Source of the DNA: Labrys sp. WJW
GTDB taxonomy: Bacteria; Pseudomonadota; Alphaproteobacteria; Rhizobiales; Labraceae
Assembly (NCBI RefSeq): GCF_001676615.1
Contig: NZ_LYXZ01000011.1
Location: forward strand, 33,439 to 97,438
DNA length: 64,000 bases
Direction of reading: 5' to 3'
Of this stretch, positions 42,690-51,549 are shown in pieces; the stretch's first letter is position 1, and each line of letters starts with the position of its first letter. The position numbers and the translations under genes are program-made. Below the pieces are notes generated by a model. It was given only the letters and a program-made list of their open reading frames with translations. It made no database searches and was not told the origin of the DNA.

Positions 42690-44075
42690 TCACGCCCACC
42701 ATTTGACGCGATAGAAGATGTGCTTGCCGATCTTGTCCTTCTCGCGCATGTCGCGCACCCAGCGCGGACGGACATAATTGGCGTGATAATGCGTGGCGTT
42801 GCCGACTTCGGGGATCCAGTCCTTGGCGTTCATCACCCGCTCGGCGAGGACCAGGGCCTGTTCCCAGGGCTCCTTCTCGGTCACCTTGTCGGCGACGAGA
42901 TCGCAGGCGAAGGAGAACTGGCAACCGCCATAGCGCTTGTTGCTGGCGCCTTGATAGACCACGTCGCAGACATTCTTGGGATAGAAGGGGGAGCGCAGGC
43001 GGTTGATGATGACCTGGGCGACGGCTACCTGCCCTTCCCGGCTCTCGCCGCGCGCCTCGAAATAGATCGCCGTCGCCAGGCAGGTCTGTGCCTTGGTGAA
43101 TGCGGCCGGCGGCAAGTCGAGCGGGCGGGCCTTGCCATCGTCCAGCCCGGGCAGGCCGGCGATGCGCGATTTCTTCTGTGCATCGGTCAAGCCCTCGTCA
43201 CTGCCGATTTCGGGCATGGTCTGGGCATCGTCCGGCGTCATCACCGGCTGCACGTTCGCCAGAGCCACCACCGGCTGGAGAGCACCCGGCTCGGCCATGG
43301 CGAGTTCGACCGGTAGCGCCTCGTCGGCACGGGTGGTGCTGCTGGTCAGGCTGGCAAGGTCGGGGCGGCTGGCCGCCGGCGACATGCCGCCAGCCGGGGC
43401 CAGCGAATGATCGAGAGGCACGGCTCCGTCATGTCCGCCGAGCTCAGCGTCAGCAATCGAGAGCCGCTCGGCAAGCTTGGTGACGACGATGGCGCTGAGT
43501 CGGGAGGGCTGGAATTGCTGCAGGCTCTCGGCGGTCTCAGGCGGCTGGAGCTTGCGCGACAGGCGCCCCATCGGCCTGGCACCGACCTTGGGCATCAGCA
43601 CATGCGGATCGCCCGATGCCATATAAGCGACATTCTCTCCGGCACCCCGGTCTGGCCGGCGATCGCCCTTGGCGGTCCGGATCACCTCGGGCCAGATCGT
43701 CATGCCCTTCTTGGTGGCATCCCGGATCGGCGCGCTGGGCGGACCGACATCGTCGGGAAGCGGCATGAAATCGCTTCGGCTCGGCGTCAGCGTCAGGCTG
43801 GCGGGCATGGCCCGCAGCGTGAAGCCGTCTCCGAAGGCCGTCTGCGGCGCCGAACCGATATCGGCAAGGCTGAGCTGCGGCATCGCGAACAGCCCGGCCC
43901 GCATCACCGAAGCGCGACGTGCACCCAGCACACCCACACCGCCCTGCAGGGCGCCATGCATGCTGGCGGCAACGGCCGGGCTCGCCTGCACGGCGGTCGA
44001 GCGGCGATACATCATCGTGCTGGTAGCGCCAGCGCAGAGCAGAAGGGCGATGATGACGGGCCGGCGCAGCAGCAT
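42690..44075 (-). CDS. cell wall hydrolase, SleB family
   Basis: A 461-residue protein with an N-terminal signal anchor (RRPVIIALLLCAGATSTMMY), a long low-complexity, Pro/Ser-rich middle (residues about 40-330) and a C-terminal SleB hydrolase domain (about 335-461): CLATAIYFEARGESREGQVAVAQVIINRLRSP, with the conserved Glu in YFEARGE, then VCDVVYQG...CQFSFACD and NATHYHANYVRPRW. Family members cleave peptidoglycan glycan strands. It is likely a periplasmic, membrane-tethered enzyme. Two strong hairpins lie just upstream of its start, in the region shared with the divergent uracil-DNA glycosylase. Confidence 0.9.
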   Translation of the reverse strand: MLLRRPVIIALLLCAGATSTMMYRRSTAVQASPAVAASMHGALQGGVGVLGARRASVMRAGLFAMPQLSLADIGSAPQTAFGDGFTLRAMPASLTLTPSRSDFMPLPDDVGPPSAPIRDATKKGMTIWPEVIRTAKGDRRPDRGAGENVAYMASGDPHVLMPKVGARPMGRLSRKLQPPETAESLQQFQPSRLSAIVVTKLAERLSIADAELGGHDGAVPLDHSLAPAGGMSPAASRPDLASLTSSTTRADEALPVELAMAEPGALQPVVALANVQPVMTPDDAQTMPEIGSDEGLTDAQKKSRIAGLPGLDDGKARPLDLPPAAFTKAQTCLATAIYFEARGESREGQVAVAQVIINRLRSPFYPKNVCDVVYQGASNKRYGGCQFSFACDLVADKVTEKEPWEQALVLAERVMNAKDWIPEVGNATHYHANYVRPRWVRDMREKDKIGKHIFYRVKWWA

Positions 44076-44110
44076 GGACGAGGCTCACAGGTTCAACCAA
44101 CACGGCCTAT

Positions 44111-44157
44111 GCAGGTTCTCCATGATCGCGCCCGTGGCGTGATCATGGAGAACCTGC
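44111..44157. repeat. strong stem-loop 1 in sleB/UDG divergent region
   Basis: Arms GCAGGTTCTCCATGATC and GATCATGGAGAACCTGC are perfect over 17 bp; the inner G-CGCC and GGCG-T extend pairing, leaving a three-base CGT loop. It begins 36 bp from the start of the SleB-type gene. Confidence 0.8.
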
Positions 44158-44179
44158 AAGATTTCAAACATCTGCAGAC

Positions 44180-44217
44180 AATCTCGATACTGCCCATTCG
44201 TGGGCAGTATCGAGATT
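44180..44217. repeat. strong stem-loop 2 with TTCG loop in sleB/UDG divergent region
   Basis: Arms AATCTCGATACTGCCCA and TGGGCAGTATCGAGATT are perfect over 17 bp around a TTCG loop, followed by TTT. Unrelated in sequence to stem-loop 1, 22 bp away. Both lie in the 248-bp gap between divergent starts, so a simple terminator role is not obvious. Confidence 0.8.
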
Positions 44218-44323
44218 TTCGGCCTGGCCGATGAACTCATTGATGATGCATTAACCTTGATGGGGAGTTAACAGAGGCGGCCAGCCTGTTCCAACCGTGG
44301 AAGGATTGCTCTATCCTCGCGCC

Positions 44324-45169
44324 ATGATGTCCTCGCCAATGCCCCCCGAACAGATCGTCGCGCTGCTGCAATGGTATGCCGACATGGGCGTGGACATTGC
44401 GATCGGCGACGAGCCCGTCGACCGTTTCGCCGAAAGCGCCCTGCCGCCTGCCTCCCCCGCGCGCGCCCTTCCCGAACCGGAACCGGCACGTCGGACGCCC
44501 ACCGCCACGGCTCAGCCCCGCATGGCCTCCCCCGCCCCTTCCATGTTGACCACCTCGCCGGACGCGGTGGAACTGGCGGCGCGCGAACAGGCACGCAGTG
44601 CCCGCACGCTGGACGAATTGCGGGACCTGCTCGAGCGCTTCGACGGCTGCGCCCTCAAGGCCACGGCGAACCGTCTCGTCTTTGCCGATGGCGCGCCCGA
44701 CGCCAAGGTGATGTTCGTGGGCGAAGCGCCGGGACGCGACGAGGACATCCAAGGCAAGCCCTTCGTCGGCCGCTCCGGCCAGCTGCTCGACCGCATGCTC
44801 ACCGCCATCGGGCTCGACCGCACCAAGGCCTATATCGCCAATGTCGTGCCCTGGCGCCCGCCCGGCAATCGCGATCCGACCCCGCAGGAGACCACGATCT
44901 GCCGTCCCTTCATCGAAAGGCAGATCGAACTGGTCGCGCCCAAGGTCCTGGTCTGCCTCGGCGCCCGCAGCGCCCAGGCGCTGCTCGGCGTTACCGACGG
45001 TATCCTGAAACTGCGCGGCCGCTGGTTGGACTACGATCTGGGCGGCCAGCGTATCCGGGCGATCGCCACGCTGCATCCGGCCTATCTGTTGCGCCAGCCG
45101 GTGCAAAAACGCCTGGCCTGGCGTGATTTCCGCGCCATCCGCACGGCACTCGAGCAAGACGCCCCCTGA
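44324..45169 (+). CDS. uracil-DNA glycosylase, family 4/5-like
   Basis: A 281-residue glycosylase that removes uracil from DNA. After a Pro/Ala-rich N-terminal extension (residues 1-75) comes the UDG domain: motif [46 protein letters not shown] and motif B HPAYLLR. Cysteines expected for the family-4 iron-sulfur cluster are seen at GCALK and at [20 protein letters not shown] (two, 15 residues apart); the fourth is not obvious. Start ATG at 44324, with another Met following. It is divergent from the SleB-type gene. Confidence 0.92.
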   Translation: MMSSPMPPEQIVALLQWYADMGVDIAIGDEPVDRFAESALPPASPARALPEPEPARRTPTATAQPRMASPAPSMLTTSPDAVELAAREQARSARTLDELRDLLERFDGCALKATANRLVFADGAPDAKVMFVGEAPGRDEDIQGKPFVGRSGQLLDRMLTAIGLDRTKAYIANVVPWRPPGNRDPTPQETTICRPFIERQIELVAPKVLVCLGARSAQALLGVTDGILKLRGRWLDYDLGGQRIRAIATLHPAYLLRQPVQKRLAWRDFRAIRTALEQDAP

Positions 45170-45264
45170 ATGCGCACGAGGACGCAGCCCCTCTCCCTTG
45201 AAGATGGGGAGAGCGCAATCACGACGCATTTTGACAAAACTGTATTTCCCTACGTAAGCACCGG

Positions 45265-45287
45265 CTAGAGCCCCTGTAACGGGCTTT
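45265..45287 (+). terminator. weak hairpin after the uracil-DNA glycosylase gene
   Basis: AGCCC-ctgtaac-GGGCT followed by TT lies about 100 bp after the UDG stop and starts with the CTAGAGC sequence that borders the palindromic elements elsewhere. The stem is only five pairs, so either role is tentative. The rest of the gap 45170-45387 shows no gene. Confidence 0.3.
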
Positions 45288-45387
45288 GCGAAGACATATT
45301 TATTGGGTATGGCTTGAGCAGTTGAAATCACCATGCCGGCCCTCACAGCGATGGACGGCCGGCATCCGGGGAGCAGGAGACAGGGCG

Positions 45388-46290
45388 ATGAAACTCGACG
45401 ATATGCGCGCCTCCGACAATGTCGACGATCGTCGCGGCGAAGGCGGTGGCTTCGGCGGCGGTGGCGGCGGCGGTGGTTTCCCGGGCGGACGAGGCGGCAT
45501 CGGCCTGGGCGGCCTGGTGATCGTGGCCGCGCTCTATTTCCTCGTCGGCCCCGAAGCGGCCTTCAATGCCCTGCAGGGCCTCAGTGGCGGCGGCGAGCCG
45601 CAGATCCAGGAACAGCAGCAGCCGCGTCCCTCCAGTCAGACAGGCGGAGCCACCGACGCCTCGGGCACCTTCGTGCGCAAGATCCTGGGGTCGACCGAGG
45701 ATACCTGGACCAAGCTGTTTCAGGAACAGGTCAAAGGCAGAAGCTACCAGCCGACCGAGCTGGTGTTGTTCAGCGGCGTGACACGGTCGGCCTGCGGCAC
45801 GGCCCAATCGGCGATGGGTCCCTTCTATTGCCCGAATGACAAGAAGGTCTATCTCGACACCGCCTTCTTCGACGAGATGCGCAACCGCTTCAATGCCTGC
45901 CCGGCGGGCCAGGGTGCCTGCGCCTTCGCGCAGGCCTATGTGATCGCGCATGAAGTCGGCCACCACGTGCAGGACGAACTCGGCCTGCTGCGCGAAGGTG
46001 GCGCCGGTGCCGGCGGCGCCTCGGTGCGCCAGGAACTGCAGGCCGATTGCCTGGCCGGCGTTTGGGCCAACCGCACCCAGCAGGATTTCAAGTTCATCGA
46101 GCAGGGCGACATCGAAGGCGCACTGCAGACGGCGCAGGCCATCGGCGACGACATGCTGCAGAAGAAGATGCAGGGCTATGTCGTGCCCGACAGCTTCACC
46201 CATGGCACGGCGGCCCAGCGCCAGCGCTGGTTCGTCGCCGGCCTGAAGAGCGGCCAGATCCGCTCCTGCGACACCTCCGGTAATATCTGA
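45388..46290 (+). CDS. neutral zinc metallopeptidase, YpfJ family
   Basis: A 300-residue membrane-anchored protein of the YpfJ/putative neutral zinc metallopeptidase family. A Gly-rich N-terminus (residues 19-42) and one membrane helix (about 40-56) are followed by a Gln/Pro-rich linker and a soluble domain with the zinc motif H188-E-V-G-H192 (IAHEVGHHVQ) and the downstream ligand segment ELQADCLAGVWA. Several Cys residues (about 136, 148, 171, 178) suggest disulfides in the periplasm. The ATG at 45388 follows CAGGAGACAGG. Substrate unknown. Confidence 0.92.
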   Translation: MKLDDMRASDNVDDRRGEGGGFGGGGGGGGFPGGRGGIGLGGLVIVAALYFLVGPEAAFNALQGLSGGGEPQIQEQQQPRPSSQTGGATDASGTFVRKILGSTEDTWTKLFQEQVKGRSYQPTELVLFSGVTRSACGTAQSAMGPFYCPNDKKVYLDTAFFDEMRNRFNACPAGQGACAFAQAYVIAHEVGHHVQDELGLLREGGAGAGGASVRQELQADCLAGVWANRTQQDFKFIEQGDIEGALQTAQAIGDDMLQKKMQGYVVPDSFTHGTAAQRQRWFVAGLKSGQIRSCDTSGNI

Positions 46291-46385
46291 GGGAATTGGG
46301 GGGCGGTTCTTCAGAGCCGCCTGGAAGCATCGCATTGGCCGGTTCGGCATCGGGCGGATCGCGAAGTTCGGATAGGACATCACGA

Positions 46386-46533
46386 CCCCTCATCCGACGC
46401 TTCGCGCCACCTTCTCCCGCAGGGGGAGAAGGGATCGGGTTAGCTCAGCGCCTTTCAAAATGGCCTCTTCTCCCCTTGCGGGTGTCGCCAACTCACTTGA
46501 GTTGGCTAGAGGTCCCGGCAGGGGGATGAGGGG
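46386..46533. repeat. compound palindromic repeat, CCCCTCATCC family (copy 1)
   Basis: Ends CCCCTCATCC (46386-46395) and GGATGAGGGG (46524-46533) enclose a CTTCTCCC...GGGAGAAG hairpin, TTCTCCCCTTGCGGG and ACTTGAGTT-GGCTAGAGG. The same architecture recurs at 59764-59943. It fills the 257-bp gap between the convergent metallopeptidase and Gfo/Idh genes. Confidence 0.78.
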
Positions 46534-46547
46534 TCGCAGCCCCCCGT

Positions 46548-47810
46548 TCAGGCCGGCAAGCCGCCAAGCTCGGCCAACCTGACCGGACGGCCCGATTTCA
46601 TGCTGGCAACAGCCGCCGCCCCGCACAGCATCGACATCGCGCCGGCCAGCGCGCCGGCACGCTGGCCGAGCGGGTCGGTCATGCCGGGGCGCAGCAGCAT
46701 GTCGCGCAGGCGGTCGTCGCCGCCGAAATGCCCGCCGCCGGCATGCGGCACGCTGATACGCTCGACATCGCCGAAATTGCGCATCAGCAGAATCTCGTCA
46801 TGGTCGGGTGTCTCGAAGGCCTGTCGCTCATATTGGCGGACCTCGATGCGTCCCTTGGTCCCGTTGAAGGCCAGGTGGTAGCCCTCGATCGGCATGAAGG
46901 TATTGAGGGAATAGGACACGATCACCTCGTTCTCGAAGCGCAGCATCGCCGTCATGGTGTCGGCGATGTCGATGTCCTCACGATAGACGCAAGCATCGCG
47001 CACATAGCCGTCCTCGCTCGACGGGTCCTCATAGAGCAGGGTCAGCCAGGGATCCCCGCTCATGTCGAAATAGAAATCGCAATCCTGGGCGTGGCTGCAG
47101 GTCTGGCAGCGTTCGCCGCGAAACGGCCCGTTGCGGCCGTAATTGCGCTGGGTACCGAAGGCCGAGACCTCGCGCGGCACCGAGTCCAGATACCAGTTGA
47201 GCAGGTCGAAATGATGGGTGGCCTTGTGCACGAACAGGCTGCCCGAATGGGCCTCCTTGGCGTGCCAGCGCCGGAAGTAGTCGGCGCCATGCTGGGTGTC
47301 GAGATACCAGTGGAAGTCGACCGAGGTCACGGTGCCCACCGCTTCCTCGCGCAGCAGCTGCTTGATACGAGCGGCCGTGGGGGCGAAGCGGTAGTTGAAG
47401 GTCACGTCGACGGGCCGGCCGGTGCGCGCCTCGGCTTCAAGGATGCGGCGGCACTTTTCCGGCGTGGTGGTCATCGGCTTCTCGGTAATCACCCGGCAAC
47501 CCGCCTCCAGCGCCTTGACGATGATCTCGTCATGGGTGTCGTCACGGCTGCAGACGATGACGATCTCCGGCTTCACGCTCGCCAGCATCTCGTCGACATC
47601 GGTATAGACGGGCGCGTTGGTGCCGATCGCGGTGCGCGCCGCCGTGGCCCGCATCTCGTTGATGTCGCAGATTGCCACGAACTCGGCCCGGTCCCGCCAG
47701 CCTTGCAGCAATTCCTTGCCCCACATGCCCGCGCCGCGATGGCCGGTGCCGACCAGGGCCACCCGATGCCGCTCGGCGCCCTCCTCATGTCTCGTCGCTT
47801 GCATCGTCAT
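46548..47810 (-). CDS. Gfo/Idh/MocA-family oxidoreductase (with Cys cluster)
   Basis: A 420-residue NAD(P)-dependent sugar dehydrogenase. The Rossmann motif is VALVGTGHRGAGMWG (about 17-31), the dinucleotide/catalytic motif is EKPMTTTPEKC (the E-K-P Lys), and the substrate site has HKATHHFDLLNWYL. A Cys-rich loop, RCQTCSHAQDCDFYF, found in a subset of the family, could bind a metal or be structural. It is the gene after the GntR regulator on the minus strand and faces the uronate/ABC gene set, so it is probably part of the same sugar pathway. GAGGAAACGCT precedes the ATG at 47810. Substrate unknown. Confidence 0.9.
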   Translation of the reverse strand: MTMQATRHEEGAERHRVALVGTGHRGAGMWGKELLQGWRDRAEFVAICDINEMRATAARTAIGTNAPVYTDVDEMLASVKPEIVIVCSRDDTHDEIIVKALEAGCRVITEKPMTTTPEKCRRILEAEARTGRPVDVTFNYRFAPTAARIKQLLREEAVGTVTSVDFHWYLDTQHGADYFRRWHAKEAHSGSLFVHKATHHFDLLNWYLDSVPREVSAFGTQRNYGRNGPFRGERCQTCSHAQDCDFYFDMSGDPWLTLLYEDPSSEDGYVRDACVYREDIDIADTMTAMLRFENEVIVSYSLNTFMPIEGYHLAFNGTKGRIEVRQYERQAFETPDHDEILLMRNFGDVERISVPHAGGGHFGGDDRLRDMLLRPGMTDPLGQRAGALAGAMSMLCGAAAVASMKSGRPVRLAELGGLPA

Positions 47811-47873
47811 AGCGTTTCCTCATGCGGTTCTGGCTGTTGAGGCGCCCGGGAACGGGATCTTTCTCCAGGACGC

Positions 47874-48614
47874 TCAGACGAAATAATCGGGATACTGCAC
47901 CCTCAGCCTGTCGATGTCGGGAACCACGGCGCTCAGATGCGCCTTCATGGCCTTGCTGGCCACCTCGACATCGCGGCGGGCGATGGCATCGCGGATGAAG
48001 CTGTGCTCGGCGATGACCTGATGCATGCGCCCCGCCACCGGCAGGGTCAGCCGCCGTGCCCGGTCCATCTGGACCTTGATCTGGCGCAGCAGGCGCGGAA
48101 TGCTGGGATAGCCGGCGATCTGGGCAATGGCCTGGTGAAAGGCTTCATCCGCCTCGTGAAAGGCATCCTTGTCGCCAAGATCGGCCAGAAGGCGCTGGCG
48201 CGCCAGGATGGCATCGATGCTGGCGATGTCGGCAACCGTGGCGATCTCGATCAGGCGCCGCACCGCCGTATCCTCCAGGGACTGGCGGATCACCACCGCC
48301 TCGGGAATGGCAGCCACCGGCACGCGCGACACGAAGGTTCCCGATTGCGGGAAGATGTCGACCAGGCCGTCCTCGGCCAGGCGGATCAGGGCCTCGCGCA
48401 CCGGCGTCTTGCTCACGCCGAAGCGCTGAGTCAGCGCCTTTTCCTGCAAGGGAGTGCCGGGCACCAGGCGCATGCCGAGGATCGCCTCGCGCAGATCGTC
48501 ATAGATCAGGGTTGCCGTAGTGACGCGCGGCCGCCTGGGGCGAACGCCGGACTGCGCCGCCTTGCCTCGCGCCGTCAGGATTTCCAGCGAATGGCTCGTA
48601 TCCTGGCTCTCCAT
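47874..48614 (-). CDS. GntR-family transcriptional regulator (FadR/FCD subfamily)
   Basis: A 246-residue repressor-type protein. The winged-helix domain (residues about 35-100: LIYDDLREAILGMRLVPGTPLQEKALTQRFGVSKTPVREALIRLAEDGLV) is followed by an all-helical FCD ligand-binding domain (about 110-235) with the metal/ligand Asp and His positions of the family (EADEAFHQAIA; HSFIRDAI). It is divergent from uxaC, with a symmetrical site midway, and probably represses both directions until a uronate or its product binds. Confidence 0.93.
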   Translation of the reverse strand: MESQDTSHSLEILTARGKAAQSGVRPRRPRVTTATLIYDDLREAILGMRLVPGTPLQEKALTQRFGVSKTPVREALIRLAEDGLVDIFPQSGTFVSRVPVAAIPEAVVIRQSLEDTAVRRLIEIATVADIASIDAILARQRLLADLGDKDAFHEADEAFHQAIAQIAGYPSIPRLLRQIKVQMDRARRLTLPVAGRMHQVIAEHSFIRDAIARRDVEVASKAMKAHLSAVVPDIDRLRVQYPDYFV

Positions 48615-48662
48615 GGCCCTGGCCTGATGTGCCCTGCGGCATCACGATGATCAGATTTTGAC

Positions 48663-48680
48663 ACACTAGTATCTTAGTGT
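48663..48680. promoter_or_regulatory. candidate GntR operator ACACTA-N6-TAGTGT
   Basis: Perfect 6-bp arms with a GTATCT spacer, 49 bp upstream of the GntR start and 50 bp upstream of uxaC, in the divergent promoter. FadR-type regulators bind short symmetrical sites of this kind. It is inferred from position and symmetry. Confidence 0.55.
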
Positions 48681-48730
48681 TAAAGCCAACGTCAAGAGGA
48701 GACGCCAACCAGAACAGGGCCGAGCCCCGC

Positions 48731-50131
48731 ATGGCACTTCATCCAGACAGGCTTTTGCCGATCGAACCGGACGCCAGGACCATCGCGCGCCGCCTCTACG
48801 GGCAGGTGGCAGGCCTGCCGATCCTCTCCCCGCACGGCCATACCGATCCGCGCTGGTACGCCGAGGACGCGCCCTTTCCCGACCCCGCCACGCTGTTCGT
48901 CAAGCCCGACCACTACATCACCCGCATGCTCTATTCGCAGGGCGTGCGGCTGGAGGCGCTCGGCATTCCCAGCCGGGATGGAACCGATGTCGAAACCGAC
49001 GGCCGCAAGATCTGGCGGCTGTTCGCAGAACACTGGTATCTCTTCCGGGGCACGCCGAGCCGCTTGTGGTTCGAGCATTCGCTGGAAAGCGGCTTCGGCA
49101 TCACCGAGCGTCTGGCGCCGGCCAATGCCGACCGTCTTTACGACGAAATCGCCGCCGCGCTGGAACGGCCTGAATTCCGCCCCCGCGCCCTCTATGACCG
49201 CTTCAACATCGAGGCGATTTCCACAACCGACGCCGCCACCGATGCCTTGAAAGCCCATCAGGCCATCCGCGCGTCAGGCTGGAAGGGACGCGTCCTGCCG
49301 GCCTATCGCCCCGATGCGGTCGTCGATGCCGACAGGGCCGATTTCCAAGTCGAGGTTCGCCGCCTCCTCGATATGACCGGGCAACCGACGAGCTGGGACG
49401 GTTATCTGGCGGCGCATCGCGAGCGGCGCGCCTTCTTCAAGTCTCTGGGCGCGACCTCGACCGATCATGGCCACCCCAGCGCCCGCACGGCCAATCTCGA
49501 CAGGGCCGATGCTGCGGGGCTGTTCGCCCGCCTGCTTGCCGGCCCCGCCACGCCGGCGGATGCCGAGCTGTTCCGGGCCCAGATGCTGACCGAAATGGCA
49601 CGGATGAGCCTCACGGATGGGCTGACCATGCAGATCCATCCAGGTTCCCACCGCAACCATAATCCGGCCCTGTTCACCCGTTTCGGCCCGGATGTCGGCG
49701 CCGATATTCCCAGGCCAACCGGCTATGTCGAGGCACTGAAGCCGCTCCTGGACGCCGTCGGCAACGAGCCCGGCCTCACCCTCGTGCTCTTCACCCTGGA
49801 CGAGACGGCCTTCAGCCGCGAACTTGCGCCCCTCGCGGGCCATTACCCGGCGCTCAGGCTCGGGCCACCCTGGTGGTTCCTCGACAGTCCGGAAGGCATG
49901 CGCCGCTTCCGCGAGCTCGCGACGGAGACGGCCGGCTTCTACAACACGGTCGGCTTCAACGACGATACCCGGGCCTATCTCTCCATCCCGGCACGGCACG
50001 ACATGGCCCGCCGCGTCGACTGCGCCTGCCTTGCCCGCCTGGTGGCCGACCATCGCCTCGAGGAGGAGGAGGCAGCCGAGATCGCCGTCGACCTCGCCTA
50101 CAATCTCGCCAAGCGGGCCTACAAGCTCTGA
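48731..50131 (+). CDS. uxaC: glucuronate/uronate isomerase
   Basis: A 466-residue amidohydrolase-superfamily isomerase that converts glucuronate or galacturonate to the keto sugar acid. Near the N-terminus the metal-binding His pair is in PHGHTDPRWYAED (about residues 32-44); later family features are FNIEAISTTDAATD, the QIHPGSHRNHNPALF segment near 300 and IPARHDMARRVDCACLARLV near the end. No good ribosome site lies directly before the ATG at 48731 (a GAGGAG is about 30 bp upstream), but no other start is better. The first gene of the plus-strand sugar-uptake and oxidation cluster. Confidence 0.9.
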   Translation: MALHPDRLLPIEPDARTIARRLYGQVAGLPILSPHGHTDPRWYAEDAPFPDPATLFVKPDHYITRMLYSQGVRLEALGIPSRDGTDVETDGRKIWRLFAEHWYLFRGTPSRLWFEHSLESGFGITERLAPANADRLYDEIAAALERPEFRPRALYDRFNIEAISTTDAATDALKAHQAIRASGWKGRVLPAYRPDAVVDADRADFQVEVRRLLDMTGQPTSWDGYLAAHRERRAFFKSLGATSTDHGHPSARTANLDRADAAGLFARLLAGPATPADAELFRAQMLTEMARMSLTDGLTMQIHPGSHRNHNPALFTRFGPDVGADIPRPTGYVEALKPLLDAVGNEPGLTLVLFTLDETAFSRELAPLAGHYPALRLGPPWWFLDSPEGMRRFRELATETAGFYNTVGFNDDTRAYLSIPARHDMARRVDCACLARLVADHRLEEEEAAEIAVDLAYNLAKRAYKL

Positions 50132-50260
50132 CATCGCCTACCGCCGCGGTGTGCAGTGTCACGTAACGTCATATCGATATCGAAACGCACGAGTACAAAG
50201 ACAAGAACGCGCAAGAACCGGCCTTTCGACCAGCCAAACGGGCCGGAAAAGGGGGAAGCC

Positions 50261-51544
50261 ATGAGTGCCCATCTCGTCAGTCGTCGTGCCCTGCTCGGAG
50301 CAGGCTGCGGATTTGCCGCCTCCGCCATGCTAGGCAACCCGGCCCGCGCCGAGGACAAGCAGCTCAGGGTGTTCTGGTGGGGTTCGCAGGAGCGGGCCGA
50401 TCGCACCAACAAGGCGGTAGACGCCTTCCGGGCCGCCAATGCCGGCATCGACACCAAGACCGAATTCACCGGATGGAGCGACTACTGGCCCCGCCTCGCC
50501 ACGCGGGTCGCCGGGCGCAATGCACCGGACCTGGTGCAGATGGATTACCGCTATATGTTCGAATATGCCCGCCGCGGCGCGATCGTGCCGCTCGATCAAT
50601 ATCTGGGCAATCTTCTCGACATCGCCGATTTCGGCAAGACCAATCTGGGATCCTGCAGCGTCGACGGCAAGCTTTACGGCATCAATCTCGGCGTCAATTC
50701 CTCCGCCATGGCCCTTGACGGGGCCGCCTGGCAGCAGACGGGCGTAGAGCCGCCGAAATTCGGGACGAGCTGGGAAGAATTCGCCAGCAAATGCGAGGCC
50801 TTCGGCAAGGCCAACAAGCGCAAGAAGTTCTACGCTTCCGTCGATGCCAGCGGCCTCGAGCCGGCCTTCGAGCTCTGGTTGCGGCAGCGGGGCAAGGCTC
50901 TCTATGACGACAAGGGCGCGCTTGCTTTCGATGCCAAGGACGCGGCCGACTGGTTCAAGCTGTGGGGCGCCCTGCGGGATTCCGGCGGTTGTGTCACCGC
51001 CGACATCCAGGCTCTCGACAAGCTGACGCTGGAGACTTCGCCGCTGGCCCTCGGCTATGCCGCTGCCAGTTTCCTGCATTCCAACCAGTTCATCGGCGCC
51101 CAGCAGCTCAGCAAGGCCAAGCTCTCGATCACGGCCTATCCCGTCACGACCGGCGGCAAGCCCGGCCACTATCTCAAGCCCTCGCAGATGTGGTCGGTCT
51201 CCTCGGATACCAAGGCGCCGGAGCTTGCCGTCAAGCTGGCCAACTTCACGGTACATGATCCGGCCGGCGTCAAGATCCTCGGCGTGGAACGGGGCGTGCC
51301 TGCCTCGCCCGCCATGCGCGACCTCGCGGCCGCCTCGCTCGACGAGGTCAGCAGGCAGATGGTCGATTATGTCGGCAAGCTCGACCCCTATGTCGGCCCC
51401 CTTCCCCCCGCCCCGCCCAAGGGCGCCGGCGAGATCTCCTTCGTGCTGCTGCGCATCAGCCAGGAGGTCGCCTTCGGCACGACAGCCGAGCAAGGGGGCG
51501 AACAATTCGTCACGGAAGCCGAGTCGATCCTGAAGCGGGGCTGA
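50261..51544 (+). CDS. extracellular sugar-binding protein of a CUT1-type ABC transporter
   Basis: A 427-residue family-1 solute-binding protein. The N-terminus SRRALLGAGCGFAASAML has a twin-arginine-like pattern, suggesting Tat export, with cleavage near ARAED. The mature part shows the typical start LRVFWWGSQERADRTNKAVDAF and DLVQMDYRYMFEYARRGAIVPLD. It captures a sugar or sugar acid for the permeases that follow 5 bp later. Ligand not determinable, but the uronate isomerase upstream suggests a uronate or oligouronide. Strong GGGGGAAG ribosome site. Confidence 0.92.
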   Translation: MSAHLVSRRALLGAGCGFAASAMLGNPARAEDKQLRVFWWGSQERADRTNKAVDAFRAANAGIDTKTEFTGWSDYWPRLATRVAGRNAPDLVQMDYRYMFEYARRGAIVPLDQYLGNLLDIADFGKTNLGSCSVDGKLYGINLGVNSSAMALDGAAWQQTGVEPPKFGTSWEEFASKCEAFGKANKRKKFYASVDASGLEPAFELWLRQRGKALYDDKGALAFDAKDAADWFKLWGALRDSGGCVTADIQALDKLTLETSPLALGYAAASFLHSNQFIGAQQLSKAKLSITAYPVTTGGKPGHYLKPSQMWSVSSDTKAPELAVKLANFTVHDPAGVKILGVERGVPASPAMRDLAAASLDEVSRQMVDYVGKLDPYVGPLPPAPPKGAGEISFVLLRISQEVAFGTTAEQGGEQFVTEAESILKRG

Positions 51545-51549
51545 CCGCC

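Noticed and set aside
45232..45260. TTGACA promoter before the metallopeptidase gene
   Set aside because: The -35 like TTGACA has no suitable -10 at 16-18 bp, and the start of the gene is more than 120 bp away.
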